Assembly (NCBI GenBank): GCA_947446285.1
Contig: CANFGH010000020.1
Location: 1-38,167 of the forward strand
Direction: 5' to 3'
Length of the DNA stretch: 38,167 nucleotides
Source: Chloroflexota bacterium
GTDB lineage: Bacteria; Chloroflexota; UBA11872; UBA12225
Below, one piece after another: positions 1 to 7,519 of the stretch. The translations under genes were made by a program, and so were the position numbers. Each line of letters begins with the position of its first letter. The first letter of the stretch is position 1. The notes under the pieces were generated by a model, which had not been told where the DNA came from, made no database searches, and was given only the letters and a program-made list of their open reading frames with translations.

Positions 1-90
1 GACGGTGCCTACACCCCGCTCGATCCCCAGGCCACGACCACCCGGGAACCCCGCTACCAACGTGCCATCGCCTCCGCCCGGGCGATTTAG
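1..90 (+). CDS. 3' end of a truncated gene, function unknown
   Basis: Frame 1 is open from the first base to a TAG at 88-90 and encodes the last 29 residues of a protein, ending in RYQRAIASARAI. The composition is protein-like and has no low-complexity run. The tail is loosely reminiscent of the C-terminus of a sugar kinase of the FGGY type, but it is too short to assign. It converges with the kinase gene at 209-1291, so it would share a short intergenic space with it. The start lies outside the window. Confidence 0.45.
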   Translation, partial: DGAYTPLDPQATTTREPRYQRAIASARAI

Positions 91-104
91 TTGGGACACA
101 TGGG

Positions 105-172
105 GCAGGGATGCCCGCGGACCAGTTGTGTCAGCGCGACGCAGCTGTTGGCAGGGATATCCGCGGACCAGA
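105..172 (+). repeat. Two copies of a GGGATNNCCGCGGACCA motif
   Basis: Two related 20-odd-base segments follow each other about 43 bases apart in the gap between convergent genes: CAGGGATGCCCGCGGACCAG near 106-125 and CAGGGATATCCGCGGACCAG near 154-173. The same motif, more or less degenerate, recurs at about 14618, 18764 and (opposite strand) 20267. The core CCGCGG is palindromic. It is probably a REP-like interspersed element. Confidence 0.45.
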
Positions 173-208
173 CGTGATCGGTCACGGGCAGCTTTGGGGA
201 GGGAGCCC

Positions 209-1291
209 CTACCGTTGCACCCGCATTGCGGTTGTCTCGACGGCGGCTTCAACTTCGGCAGCGGTCAGGACGGGGAAGTCACCACGGATCGAGTGCTTCA
301 GGGCACCGGCCGCGCCGCCGAGGGCCGTGGCGCGTGCCCAATCGGGGTGCGCCGGATCCCCGGTGAACAGGCCGTATAGCAGGCCCGAAAGGAACGCATC
401 CCCAGCCCCAAGACGGTCGACAATCTCCACATCGCGTTCACGGTCGGTGTAGGCATGCGCGGCGCCGGTTCCATCGATCGCCACGACGGTTGCGCCAACA
501 CGGTTGCGCCACATCCCCTGGTCCACACGGGTCGTCATGATCACCACTTGCCAACCGAAGCGGTCATGCCCGGCGCGCGCTGCCTCCAATGGCGTGTCCC
601 CCGCCAATCCGTAGAACCCGTGCAGTCCCTCGATTGAACACGACATGATGTCCACCAGTGGCGCGAGTGACAGGTAGGTCTCCCGGGCCCGGTCGAAGGT
701 CCAGAGTTTGCTGCGGAAGTTCGGGTCGAAGATCACCTTCGCCCCAGCGTCGCGGGCGGCCGACATCGCATCGCGCGTCGCCTGCAGGCATCCGGCCGAC
801 AGCGCGGGCGTGATGCCGGTGACCAGGAAGTACCGGGCACCGTGCATGATCGGCGCCCATCCGATTTCATCAGGACTCAGCAGGGCGCAGGCGGAGTTGG
901 CCCGGTCGTAGATCACCGACGACGCGCGAGGCGCCGCGCCTTCCTCAAGGAAATAGGTGCCACACCGCGCATCAGGGCGGTCATCCCACACCATATGGGA
1001 GGTGTCTACACCGTGTTCGCGGGCCTTGTTTTCCAGATACCGGCCAAGCGGGTTCCGGGGCAGGCGCGAAACCCACGCAGTACGCAGGGAGGTCCGTCCG
1101 GTGTTGAGGGGGCCGGTTGCGGTCGCACCGAGACGCGCAACCCCCACGGCAGTGTTCAGTTCGGCACCCCCGGGAAGCATCTCCAGCATCGTGGCAGCCT
1201 CGACACGTCCGAAACCGGGCGGGCAGAGTCGCACCATCGCCTCGCCGAAGGTGACCAGATCGTAGCCCGTGCCGTCATTCGTGCCTGTCAT
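209..1291 (-). CDS. kdgK: PfkB-family sugar kinase, probable 2-keto-3-deoxygluconate kinase
   Basis: A ribokinase/PfkB-family kinase of 360 residues that should phosphorylate 2-keto-3-deoxygluconate to KDPG (2-keto-3-deoxy-6-phosphogluconate) in the cytoplasm. Visible marks are the N-terminal LPGGAELNTAVGVARLG substrate-side motif (residues 39-55), IFDPNFRSKLW (187-197, typical of KDG kinases), and the C-terminal DRLGAGDAF motif, with D298 as the catalytic base. The ATG at 1291 is chosen because GGAAGGA sits 8 bases upstream and the family start aligns there; the longer reading frame upstream is not protein-like. Relative to relatives, which read roughly ARLG-TAWVSRLP, about 12 extra residues (56-67) lie after the PGG motif. 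The gene is divergent from the GH5-like gene at 1416. Two enolase-superfamily enzymes elsewhere in the window could supply its substrate. The substrate is inferred from family resemblance. Confidence 0.88.
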   Translation of the reverse strand: MTGTNDGTGYDLVTFGEAMVRLCPPGFGRVEAATMLEMLPGGAELNTAVGVARLGATATGPLNTGRTSLRTAWVSRLPRNPLGRYLENKAREHGVDTSHMVWDDRPDARCGTYFLEEGAAPRASSVIYDRANSACALLSPDEIGWAPIMHGARYFLVTGITPALSAGCLQATRDAMSAARDAGAKVIFDPNFRSKLWTFDRARETYLSLAPLVDIMSCSIEGLHGFYGLAGDTPLEAARAGHDRFGWQVVIMTTRVDQGMWRNRVGATVVAIDGTGAAHAYTDRERDVEIVDRLGAGDAFLSGLLYGLFTGDPAHPDWARATALGGAAGALKHSIRGDFPVLTAAEVEAAVETTAMRVQR

Positions 1292-1415
1292 CGCTGCAAG
1301 TCCTTCCCCGTACCGGGTATCGCGTCGCCGGAATGGTAGGGTACGACGTCTTTGCCGGGTGGCCAGCGATCCGCCTCTGATCCAACAGACCACGTGCCGA
1401 AAGCTGATCGAAGCC

Positions 1416-2516
1416 ATGAGCCTCGCCTCGCCACGACCGGCGGTCACCGACTGGGTCCTTCCGACCCAAGGCATCACCATTGACGGGTGGTTGCGCCCAC
1501 GCGCAAATACTCAAGGTGACCTCGACGACGACGACATGAACCGCCTGGCGAACTGGCGGTTCTCTCACGTGCGTCTCCCGGTCGGAAGTGGTGCGGACGG
1601 CGGGACATCAATCGACCAAGCGTTGGATCGCCTCGCACGTTTCGGTTTGCGCGCCGTCGTGTCAATGGAACTCACCGCCGCCGAACAGGCACCCATCTGG
1701 GCCGATGCCGGGGCACGCGAAGCCGTCAGGTCGGCATGGCACGCCCTTGCGTCGCGCGTGCAGGACCACCCGGCGTGCCTTGCCTTCGAACTCCTGACCG
1801 ATCCTGATCCGCCGGACACCCTCTCAGCCGAACAAGTCATCGCACTGGGAGGGCCTCGCCTCTCGGCCATGGGTGCGCGACGCACGCCGGTGCCGGGTGC
1901 AACCGCCGGTCGGGCGTGGAGCGGCCTGGCCTCGGCGCTTCTCGGGGCAATCCGCGAGGCGGGTGCAAGGCAGATCGTGATCGTCAATGCCCCACAGGGT
2001 GACCCGGCATCATTTGCGCACCTGAGACCCGTCGGCGACCCCGACCGCGACGGCATCTCATACGGGTTCCGCGCGTTCGAGCCAGTCGCCTTCACCATGC
2101 AGGGCCTCGATCATGGCGACGACCCAATCGATCCGGTGCCGGGCCAGGCTGATGCGGGCGGGGACGCCCGCGGACCGGTGTCGTATCCCGGTGTCTTCGG
2201 GGGCGAACGGTGGGACCGGTCACGCATGGAAGCATGGCTTGCACCCGCCCTGCAGTTCCGGGAGACGTACCGCGCCCCCCTCTATTGCGGATCATTCGGC
2301 GTGAGTGCCGGCGCACCGCAGAACGGGCAACTCACGTGGTTGCGATCGTTCCTGGGCCTGTGCAGGCACAACCACATCGGGTGGGCCTACGCCGGATACC
2401 GCGACGCACGGTTCGGTCTCGTCTGCGAATCCGGCCCATTCGCCACCCTGGACCGCTACCGGAATGGCTACCGGTTGGACTACGACCTGCTTGGGGTCCT
2501 GCAAAGCGAGGCGTGA
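1416..2516 (+). CDS. GH5-fold cellulase-like protein lacking both catalytic glutamates (pseudoenzyme)
   Basis: A 366-residue protein with the order of landmarks of glycoside hydrolase family 5. They are QGITIDGWLRP at the N-terminus, HVRLPVG (51-57), DHPACLAFELLTDPD (117-131), IVIVNAP (187-193), YGFRAFEPVAFTMQG (216-230), APLYCGSFGV (287-296) and HIGWAYAGYRD (320-330). GH5 enzymes have ELLNEP at the acid/base and GEFG at the nucleophile; here these read ELLTDP (D129) and GSFG (S293). The usual His of the FHFY motif is R219, and the Trp after GWAY is replaced by Ala. No signal peptide is seen. The frame is intact with a normal codon pattern, which argues for a maintained non-catalytic (perhaps sugar-binding) protein rather than a dead gene. 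The ATG at 1416 lacks a strong ribosome site, so the start is uncertain. It converges with serC, only 4 bases apart. Confidence 0.8.
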   Translation: MSLASPRPAVTDWVLPTQGITIDGWLRPRANTQGDLDDDDMNRLANWRFSHVRLPVGSGADGGTSIDQALDRLARFGLRAVVSMELTAAEQAPIWADAGAREAVRSAWHALASRVQDHPACLAFELLTDPDPPDTLSAEQVIALGGPRLSAMGARRTPVPGATAGRAWSGLASALLGAIREAGARQIVIVNAPQGDPASFAHLRPVGDPDRDGISYGFRAFEPVAFTMQGLDHGDDPIDPVPGQADAGGDARGPVSYPGVFGGERWDRSRMEAWLAPALQFRETYRAPLYCGSFGVSAGAPQNGQLTWLRSFLGLCRHNHIGWAYAGYRDARFGLVCESGPFATLDRYRNGYRLDYDLLGVLQSEA

Positions 2517-2520
2517 CCGG

Positions 2521-3675
2521 TCACGCGTTGCGGGTAGCCGTGTCGTGCATCAACTGGGCAAGGGCATCCACCCACGCCGGTTCGACCGCGTTGTAGAGGC
2601 TTGCCCGGATACCCCCGACACTGCGGTGCCCCCGCAATCCGACCATCCCGTGCGCCTCGGCAGTGGCCACGAATGCCTCTTCAAGTGCCGGGGTTGGCAG
2701 TCGGAAGACGATGTTCATCATCGACCGGCTCTCCACCGCAACCGGGCACATGTAGAACTCCGGAAAGGCATCGATGACCCGGTAGACGGCCCCGGCCTTG
2801 GCACGGTTGCGCGCCTCGACCGCATCCAGGCCACCAAGATTACCGATCCACGCCAACACCTGTCTCATCAGATAGATGGAGAACGTGGGGGGCGTGTTAT
2901 AGAGAGAGGTGTTCCGAGAGGCCGTGCGGTACTGGAAGATCACCGGGATATCCGTGCGTCCTGCCTGGACCAGGTCGCGCCGGATGATCACGACGGTCAC
3001 CCCACTCGGCCCGAGATTCTTCTGCGCGCCGGCATAGATCAGGCCGAACTGCCGTACATCGATTGGTCTCCATGCGATGTCACTCGACATGTCGGCGACG
3101 ACCGGAACGGCACCGAACGACGGGAACATGGCGCCCGGCGCGGTGGCGTATTGCACACCGTCGATGGTCTCGTTGGTCGTCAGATGCAGGTATGCGTCAG
3201 ACGGTGCCAAAGAAACCTCATCGGCATCCGGAACACGCACGTATTTCGCACCGCCCGGCGTCCGACTGGCGGTCGTGCAAGCCACGTGCACGCTTGCCTC
3301 GGCGTGCAAGGCGACGGCGCGTGCCTCGGCGACCGCCTTCTCGCCCCAGACCCCCGAGATGATGTATCCCGCGGAAGCGCCGGGCGACAGGAGATTCATC
3401 GCCACTTGCGCGAACTGCTGTGACGCCCCGCCCTGCATGAACAGGATGTCGTAGCCATCGGCTCCGGTGCCGTGCGGGATTGCCATGAGGGACCGCAGGC
3501 GCGCGATGGCGTCATGGTGGACCGCCTCGTAGGCCGCTCCGCGATGACTGTGTTCCATGATCGACATGCCGGTGTTGCCGAAGTCGACGAGTTCGTCGCG
3601 GCAGGCCTCCAGGACGGCAAGTGGGAGGGCCGCCGGTCCGGCGTTGAAGTTCATCGTGCGGGAAGGTGGGGTCAT
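2521..3675 (-). CDS. serC: Phosphoserine aminotransferase
   Basis: A PLP-dependent class V aminotransferase that converts 3-phosphohydroxypyruvate and glutamate to 3-phosphoserine, the second step of serine synthesis (also used in pyridoxal synthesis). It shows MNFNAGPAALP at the start, FGNTGMSIMEHSHRG (32-46), GGASQQFAQVAMN (82-94), TTNETIDGVQY (166-176), VVADMSSDI (192-200), and the PLP-lysine motif YAGAQKNLGPSGV with K219. The length of 384 residues is slightly above the usual 360. The start is chosen at the ATG at 3675; ATGs at 3699 and 3654 are also possible and none has a clear ribosome site. It is divergent from the sugar ABC operon, without other serine genes nearby. Confidence 0.93.
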   Translation of the reverse strand: MTPPSRTMNFNAGPAALPLAVLEACRDELVDFGNTGMSIMEHSHRGAAYEAVHHDAIARLRSLMAIPHGTGADGYDILFMQGGASQQFAQVAMNLLSPGASAGYIISGVWGEKAVAEARAVALHAEASVHVACTTASRTPGGAKYVRVPDADEVSLAPSDAYLHLTTNETIDGVQYATAPGAMFPSFGAVPVVADMSSDIAWRPIDVRQFGLIYAGAQKNLGPSGVTVVIIRRDLVQAGRTDIPVIFQYRTASRNTSLYNTPPTFSIYLMRQVLAWIGNLGGLDAVEARNRAKAGAVYRVIDAFPEFYMCPVAVESRSMMNIVFRLPTPALEEAFVATAEAHGMVGLRGHRSVGGIRASLYNAVEPAWVDALAQLMHDTATRNA

Positions 3676-3984
3676 GAGTGACGCATCGGTAGCGGGCATT
3701 GATGGTCCGATCGGGCCACGGGCACACGGATGAGGCGCATGGCGATGGTGAGACGAGTCTACCGGGGAGGCGTAGCGCCGTTGCGGCGGCAAGTCACATC
3801 GGACTGCCCGTCACCCGCCTGCACGCCAATGTCACCGGGAGGTGAACACCAGACCGGGCAAGGGGTTGCACAACGGTGTCCGTAGGTGTACGGTTGATCC
3901 AATTCATCGCTGGCAGGGCGGTGCCGGTTGTCCGTGCCGTGTAAGGCACCCTCGGCACCAAAGTCCTGCCATGGGGGTAGAGTA
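3676..3984. promoter_or_regulatory. Divergent intergenic region, serC and sugar ABC operon
   Basis: This 309-base gap separates the divergent serC and binding-protein genes and should hold both promoters. The best candidate for the rightward operon is TTGCAC (3866-3871), a 17-base spacer, and TACGGT (3889-3894). A 14-base palindrome, CCGTA-GGTG-TACGG (3880-3893), overlaps the putative -10 and could be a repressor site. Matches to the consensus are only 3 of 6 in each box, so this is weak. Confidence 0.3.
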
Positions 3985-5391
3985 ATGGAAATCAAGAACA
4001 GGCGTCTCATCCTGAGCGCCCTCGCAAGTGCGACCGGTGCAGCGGCACTGGCAGCCTGCGGTGGCGACGCCGCACCGGCCGCCAAGGCCGAGCCGACCAA
4101 GGCCGCTGCCCCGGCAGCAGCCGCTCCGACGACGGCGCCGGCCGCCGCTGCAACCAAGGCACCAGAACCCACCAAGGCCGCTGCGCCGGCAGCCGCACCC
4201 GCCGCCAAGGCCGCTGGCAAGCTGGAGATCTTCTCCTGGTGGACGAACCCCGGTGAGGTCGAAGGCCTCGATGCGATGTTCAAGGTCCTCGCCAAGGACG
4301 CCCCCGACGTCAAGGTCACCAACGCGGCCATCGCCGGTGGCGCCGGTGCCGGTGGCGACATGAAGGCGGTCCTTGCGACCCGCATGAACGCCGGCAACCC
4401 GCCAGACTCCTTCCAGGTCCATCTTGGCAAGGAACTCACGGACGGCTACGCCAAGGCCGACAAAATGGAAGACCTGACCTTCCTCTTCGAGAGCGAAGGC
4501 TGGACCAAGACCTTCCCGAAGGGACTTCTGGACGCCGCAGCCTCCGGTGGCAAGCAGTACTCGGTGCCAGTGAACATCCACCGCTCCAACGTCATGTGGT
4601 TCAACAAGAAGATCATGGCGGACAACGGAATCACGGCAGCGCCGGCCACCTTCGACGAGTGGTTCGCGATGGCTGAGAAGCTCAAGGCCAAGGGCATTCC
4701 GGCCTTGGCAATGGGTGCCTCCTCGGCCGGCCCGGATGCGCATCTCTTCGAGAACGTCCTCGCCGGTGTGGTGGGTGCCGATGGCTACAGTGGCCTCTGG
4801 AACGGCAAGACGCCGTGGAGCGACGCCAAGGTCACCTCTGCCCTCGAGACCTTCAAGAAGATGATCGGCTACGCCAACAAGGACTACCTGCAGATCGTCG
4901 GGTGGGACGCGGGCGAGTACATCATCTCCGGCAAGGCCGCGACCTACATCATGGGCGACTGGATGAACGGCTACTACAAGGCCAAGAAGTTCGCCGACCT
5001 CGGGTACGCACCGCCTCCGGGCACCAAGGGCACCTTCGTCGCGCTGTCCGACTCATTCGGCCTGCCAAAGAAGGCCCCGAACCGCGATGCTTCCATCGCA
5101 TGGCTCAAGGTCTGCGGCAGTGTCGCCGGCCAGGACGCCTTCAACCCGGTCAAGGGGTCCATCCCGGCCCGCACCGACGCCGGCAAGACGTCTGATTACG
5201 ACGAGTACCAGAAGTCCGCGATGAAGGACTGGACGACCGACAAGATCGTCCCGTCCCTCGTGCACGGATTCGCGGGCAAGCAGAGTTGGGTCACCGACTG
5301 GCAGAACGCCGTCAACTCCTTCGCATCCAAGCTGGATGTCAAGGCGACCCAAGACGAGCTCGTCAAGATTGCCAAGGACGCCTTGGGCTGA
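3985..5391 (+). CDS. CUT1 sugar ABC transporter, substrate-binding lipoprotein
   Basis: An extracytoplasmic solute-binding protein of 468 residues that presents a sugar to the permease pair downstream. Residues 1-25 form a lipoprotein signal with the LAAC lipobox. An Ala/Pro/Lys/Thr linker runs to about residue 72, followed by the mature family-1 binding fold (LEIFSWWTNPGEVEGLDAMF, then DSFQVHLGKELTDGY and PVNIHRSNVMWFNKK). The WWT-GE-EGL start and NIHRSNVMW segment resemble glucose/mannose-binding proteins of the GtsA type, so glucose or mannose is a reasonable guess. The ATG at 3985 follows GGGGGTAGAGTA. It is first in an apparent three-gene transporter set; no ATPase gene is present, so a shared ATPase elsewhere is likely. 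Confidence 0.93.
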   Translation: MEIKNRRLILSALASATGAAALAACGGDAAPAAKAEPTKAAAPAAAAPTTAPAAAATKAPEPTKAAAPAAAPAAKAAGKLEIFSWWTNPGEVEGLDAMFKVLAKDAPDVKVTNAAIAGGAGAGGDMKAVLATRMNAGNPPDSFQVHLGKELTDGYAKADKMEDLTFLFESEGWTKTFPKGLLDAAASGGKQYSVPVNIHRSNVMWFNKKIMADNGITAAPATFDEWFAMAEKLKAKGIPALAMGASSAGPDAHLFENVLAGVVGADGYSGLWNGKTPWSDAKVTSALETFKKMIGYANKDYLQIVGWDAGEYIISGKAATYIMGDWMNGYYKAKKFADLGYAPPPGTKGTFVALSDSFGLPKKAPNRDASIAWLKVCGSVAGQDAFNPVKGSIPARTDAGKTSDYDEYQKSAMKDWTTDKIVPSLVHGFAGKQSWVTDWQNAVNSFASKLDVKATQDELVKIAKDALG

Positions 5392-5468
5392 TCGGGTGGC
5401 CGGGCCACTCGGACCGGCCGCATGTCCACCGGGGTGGTTCTCCCGCCCCGGGTTTGTCTGGCCATCAT

Positions 5469-5505
5469 GCCGCCGTCGGTGCCGTCAGGTGCTGGCGGCG
5501 GTTTT
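5469..5505 (+). terminator. Possible terminator or attenuator after the binding-protein gene
   Basis: GCCGCC (5469-5474) pairs with GGCGGC (5494-5499) and is followed by GGTTTTGTT. It lies between the binding-protein gene and the permeases, where partial termination commonly makes the binding protein more abundant than the membrane parts. The stem is short and the loop is 19 bases. Confidence 0.4.
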
Positions 5506-5512
5506 GTTCCAT

Positions 5513-5525
5513 GTGAACGGTTCAC
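5513..5525. promoter_or_regulatory. Candidate LacI-family operator upstream of the permease genes
   Basis: GTGAAC-G-GTTCAC is a perfect 6+1+6 inverted repeat, placed just after the putative terminator and 130 bases upstream of the first permease start. It resembles operators of LacI-type sugar repressors. No regulator gene is in the window, so the assignment is by form only. Confidence 0.4.
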
Positions 5526-5655
5526 TACCTAGTCCCGTACCATCGGGTAGCCTGTACCGTCACCACCGGATGGTCCGGTTGCACAACGCACTGCCCGGAT
5601 ACCCCGGGTGGATTTGCGGCGTACCGAACATGGTTGCGCCCGCGGGAGCTTGCAC

Positions 5656-6588
5656 GTGGTGAACACTGCCGTGCCGATGTCGCGCCAGAACACTCCAGTC
5701 ACCCAACCGCCACCTTCCAAGCGACGTGTGACCGAACGTGTCCAAGCAGCGATGATGCTCGCCCCGACGATCACCATCGTCCTGATCTTCATCTATGGCT
5801 TCCTCTTCTGGACCATCTTCCTCTCGTTCTCGGGATGGAATGACGTCAGCTTCGAGGTGCCATTCGTCGGACTGCGGAACTACCTGCGCCTGTTCGACAA
5901 CGCGCGGTTCATGATCGACATCACGAACCAACTCTGGTTCTCCGGCTTCTTCCTGGCCCAGTGCCTCGGCTTCGGCTTCCTGCTTGCCGTGCTGCTTGAC
6001 CGGCCAATCTGGGGTGAGGACGTCTTCAAGACCATCTACATCTTCCCCTTCGCCGTGTCATCGATCGTGACCGGAGTGATCTGGCGTTGGCTCATGTACC
6101 CGGATACCGGCATCAACCTGCTCTTCGACATGGCCGGGATCGGATTCCTCAAGAGCAAGTGGTATGCCGAACCATCCATCGGGATCATCGCTGTCAGCAT
6201 TCCGGCGGCCTGGCAGATGACGGGCTACACCATGGCCCTCTTCCTCGCGACCCTGCGGGGCATCTCCAGCGACCTGCGCGAAGCAGCCGCCATGGACGGT
6301 GCCACCGGGTGGCAGTACTACCGCTACGTCGCCTTCCCGGCGTGCATCCCGACGACCTACTCAGCAACCGTCATCCTCGGCATGCTGTCGTTGCGGACCT
6401 ACGACCTCCCGGCCGCCATGACCGGTGGTGCCGGCCCGAACTACCGGACCGACCTGTTCTCCAACTTCATGTTCGAGACGGCGTTCCAGCAATACCGCTA
6501 TTCCCTGGGCGCGGCTATCGCGAGCCTCGTGATCGTCATCTCGATCATCCTGCTCATCCCCTACATCCGCGAAGCCGAATCGCAGTGA
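5656..6588 (+). CDS. CUT1 sugar ABC transporter permease, MalF/GtsB type
   Basis: A 310-residue inner-membrane permease with about six hydrophobic segments, beginning with MMLAPTITIVLIFIYGFLFW and ending with IASLVIVISIILLIPY. The cytoplasmic EAA loop that docks the ATPase is EAAAMDGATGWQYYRYVAFP, close to residue 215. The GTG at 5656 is preferred because GGGAG lies 7 bases upstream; the ATG at 5677 has no ribosome site. It stands 28 bases before the second permease and forms a heterodimer with it. Similarity in style to glucose/mannose permeases supports the substrate guess made for the binding protein. Confidence 0.92.
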   Translation: MVNTAVPMSRQNTPVTQPPPSKRRVTERVQAAMMLAPTITIVLIFIYGFLFWTIFLSFSGWNDVSFEVPFVGLRNYLRLFDNARFMIDITNQLWFSGFFLAQCLGFGFLLAVLLDRPIWGEDVFKTIYIFPFAVSSIVTGVIWRWLMYPDTGINLLFDMAGIGFLKSKWYAEPSIGIIAVSIPAAWQMTGYTMALFLATLRGISSDLREAAAMDGATGWQYYRYVAFPACIPTTYSATVILGMLSLRTYDLPAAMTGGAGPNYRTDLFSNFMFETAFQQYRYSLGAAIASLVIVISIILLIPYIREAESQ

Positions 6589-6616
6589 CACGGACCGTCC
6601 GGAGGCCACGATCCCG

Positions 6617-7447
6617 ATGAACCGTTCCACCCCCTACCTGTCAGACGCAATCCGTTTCATCATCCTTGCGTTCTTCGCCCTCTACTTCATGATGCCCATC
6701 TACCTTCTGGTGATCACCAGTTTCAAGCCGTTCGAGGACATCAGTTTCGCCACCATGTGGGCCCTTCCCAAGGGGTTCTACCTGGACGGCATTACGCAGG
6801 CGTGGACCTACGTCTCGCAGAACTTCATGAACAGCATCATCGTGACCCTGCCGGCATCATTGCTGTCATCGATCCTCGGGTCATTCAATGGCTACCTGTT
6901 CGCGAAGTGGCGCTTTCCCGGGTCGCGGTGGCTCTTCCTGCTGGTCCTGTTCGGCATCTTCCTGCCCTACCAGGGCATCCTGATCCCGTTGGTGCAGGTC
7001 CTCGGCGCCCTGAACCTATACGGCAAGTACGCCGGACTGATCATCGTCCACATCGTCTTCGGCATCCCGATCACGACCCTCATCTTCCGCGGGTACTACT
7101 CGGCGGTTCCCGATGAACTGGTGGATGCGGCCCGCATCGATGGTGCCGGGGTCTTGGGTGTCTTCTGGCACATCATGCTTCCCTTGGCAATGCCCGCCTT
7201 CGGTGTCAGCATGATCTGGCAGTTCACCAGCATCTGGAACGACTACCTGATCGGCCTCGTGATCCTGAGCAATCCCGACATGCGCACGGTGATGGTGGCC
7301 GTCAAGAACCTCACGGGCAGTTTCTTCACCAACTACGGCGCGCAGATGGCAGCCGCCCTGATCGCGGCATCACCGACGATCATCATCTACCTGCTGCTCA
7401 GTCGCCTCTTCCACCGTGGCCTGCTTGCAGGATCGGTGAAGGGGTAG
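6617..7447 (+). CDS. CUT1 sugar ABC transporter permease, MalG/GtsC type
   Basis: A 276-residue permease, the partner of the preceding MalF-type subunit. It opens with a transmembrane segment (IRFIILAFFALYFMMPIYLL), then SFKPF, typical of MalG-type proteins. The EAA loop reads ELVDAARIDGAGVLGVFWHI (about residues 161-180) followed by MLPLAMPAF, and the C-terminus is FHRGLLAGSVKG, a normal MalG ending. The start ATG follows GGAGG at 6601-6605. It ends the transporter operon and converges with the next binding-protein gene on the minus strand. Confidence 0.93.
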   Translation: MNRSTPYLSDAIRFIILAFFALYFMMPIYLLVITSFKPFEDISFATMWALPKGFYLDGITQAWTYVSQNFMNSIIVTLPASLLSSILGSFNGYLFAKWRFPGSRWLFLLVLFGIFLPYQGILIPLVQVLGALNLYGKYAGLIIVHIVFGIPITTLIFRGYYSAVPDELVDAARIDGAGVLGVFWHIMLPLAMPAFGVSMIWQFTSIWNDYLIGLVILSNPDMRTVMVAVKNLTGSFFTNYGAQMAAALIAASPTIIIYLLLSRLFHRGLLAGSVKG

Positions 7448-7491
7448 TCACGCGCCCGAACCCAGGCAGTGCGCCCCCGGGGAAATCCGGG

Positions 7492-7514
7492 GACGCACCG
7501 ACGCGGGTCGGCGT
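7492..7514. terminator. Possible bidirectional terminator between convergent transporter genes
   Basis: GACGCACCGAC and GTCGGCGTC form a GC-rich hairpin with one bulged base and a 3-base loop, in the 72-base space between convergent genes. There is no T run, so it is a weak call. Confidence 0.3.
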
Positions 7515-7519
7515 CGGCC

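Noticed and set aside
3904-4743. A Gly/Cys/Arg-rich minus-strand frame over the start of the first binding-protein gene
   Set aside because: It is an antisense shadow of the Ala/Pro linker.
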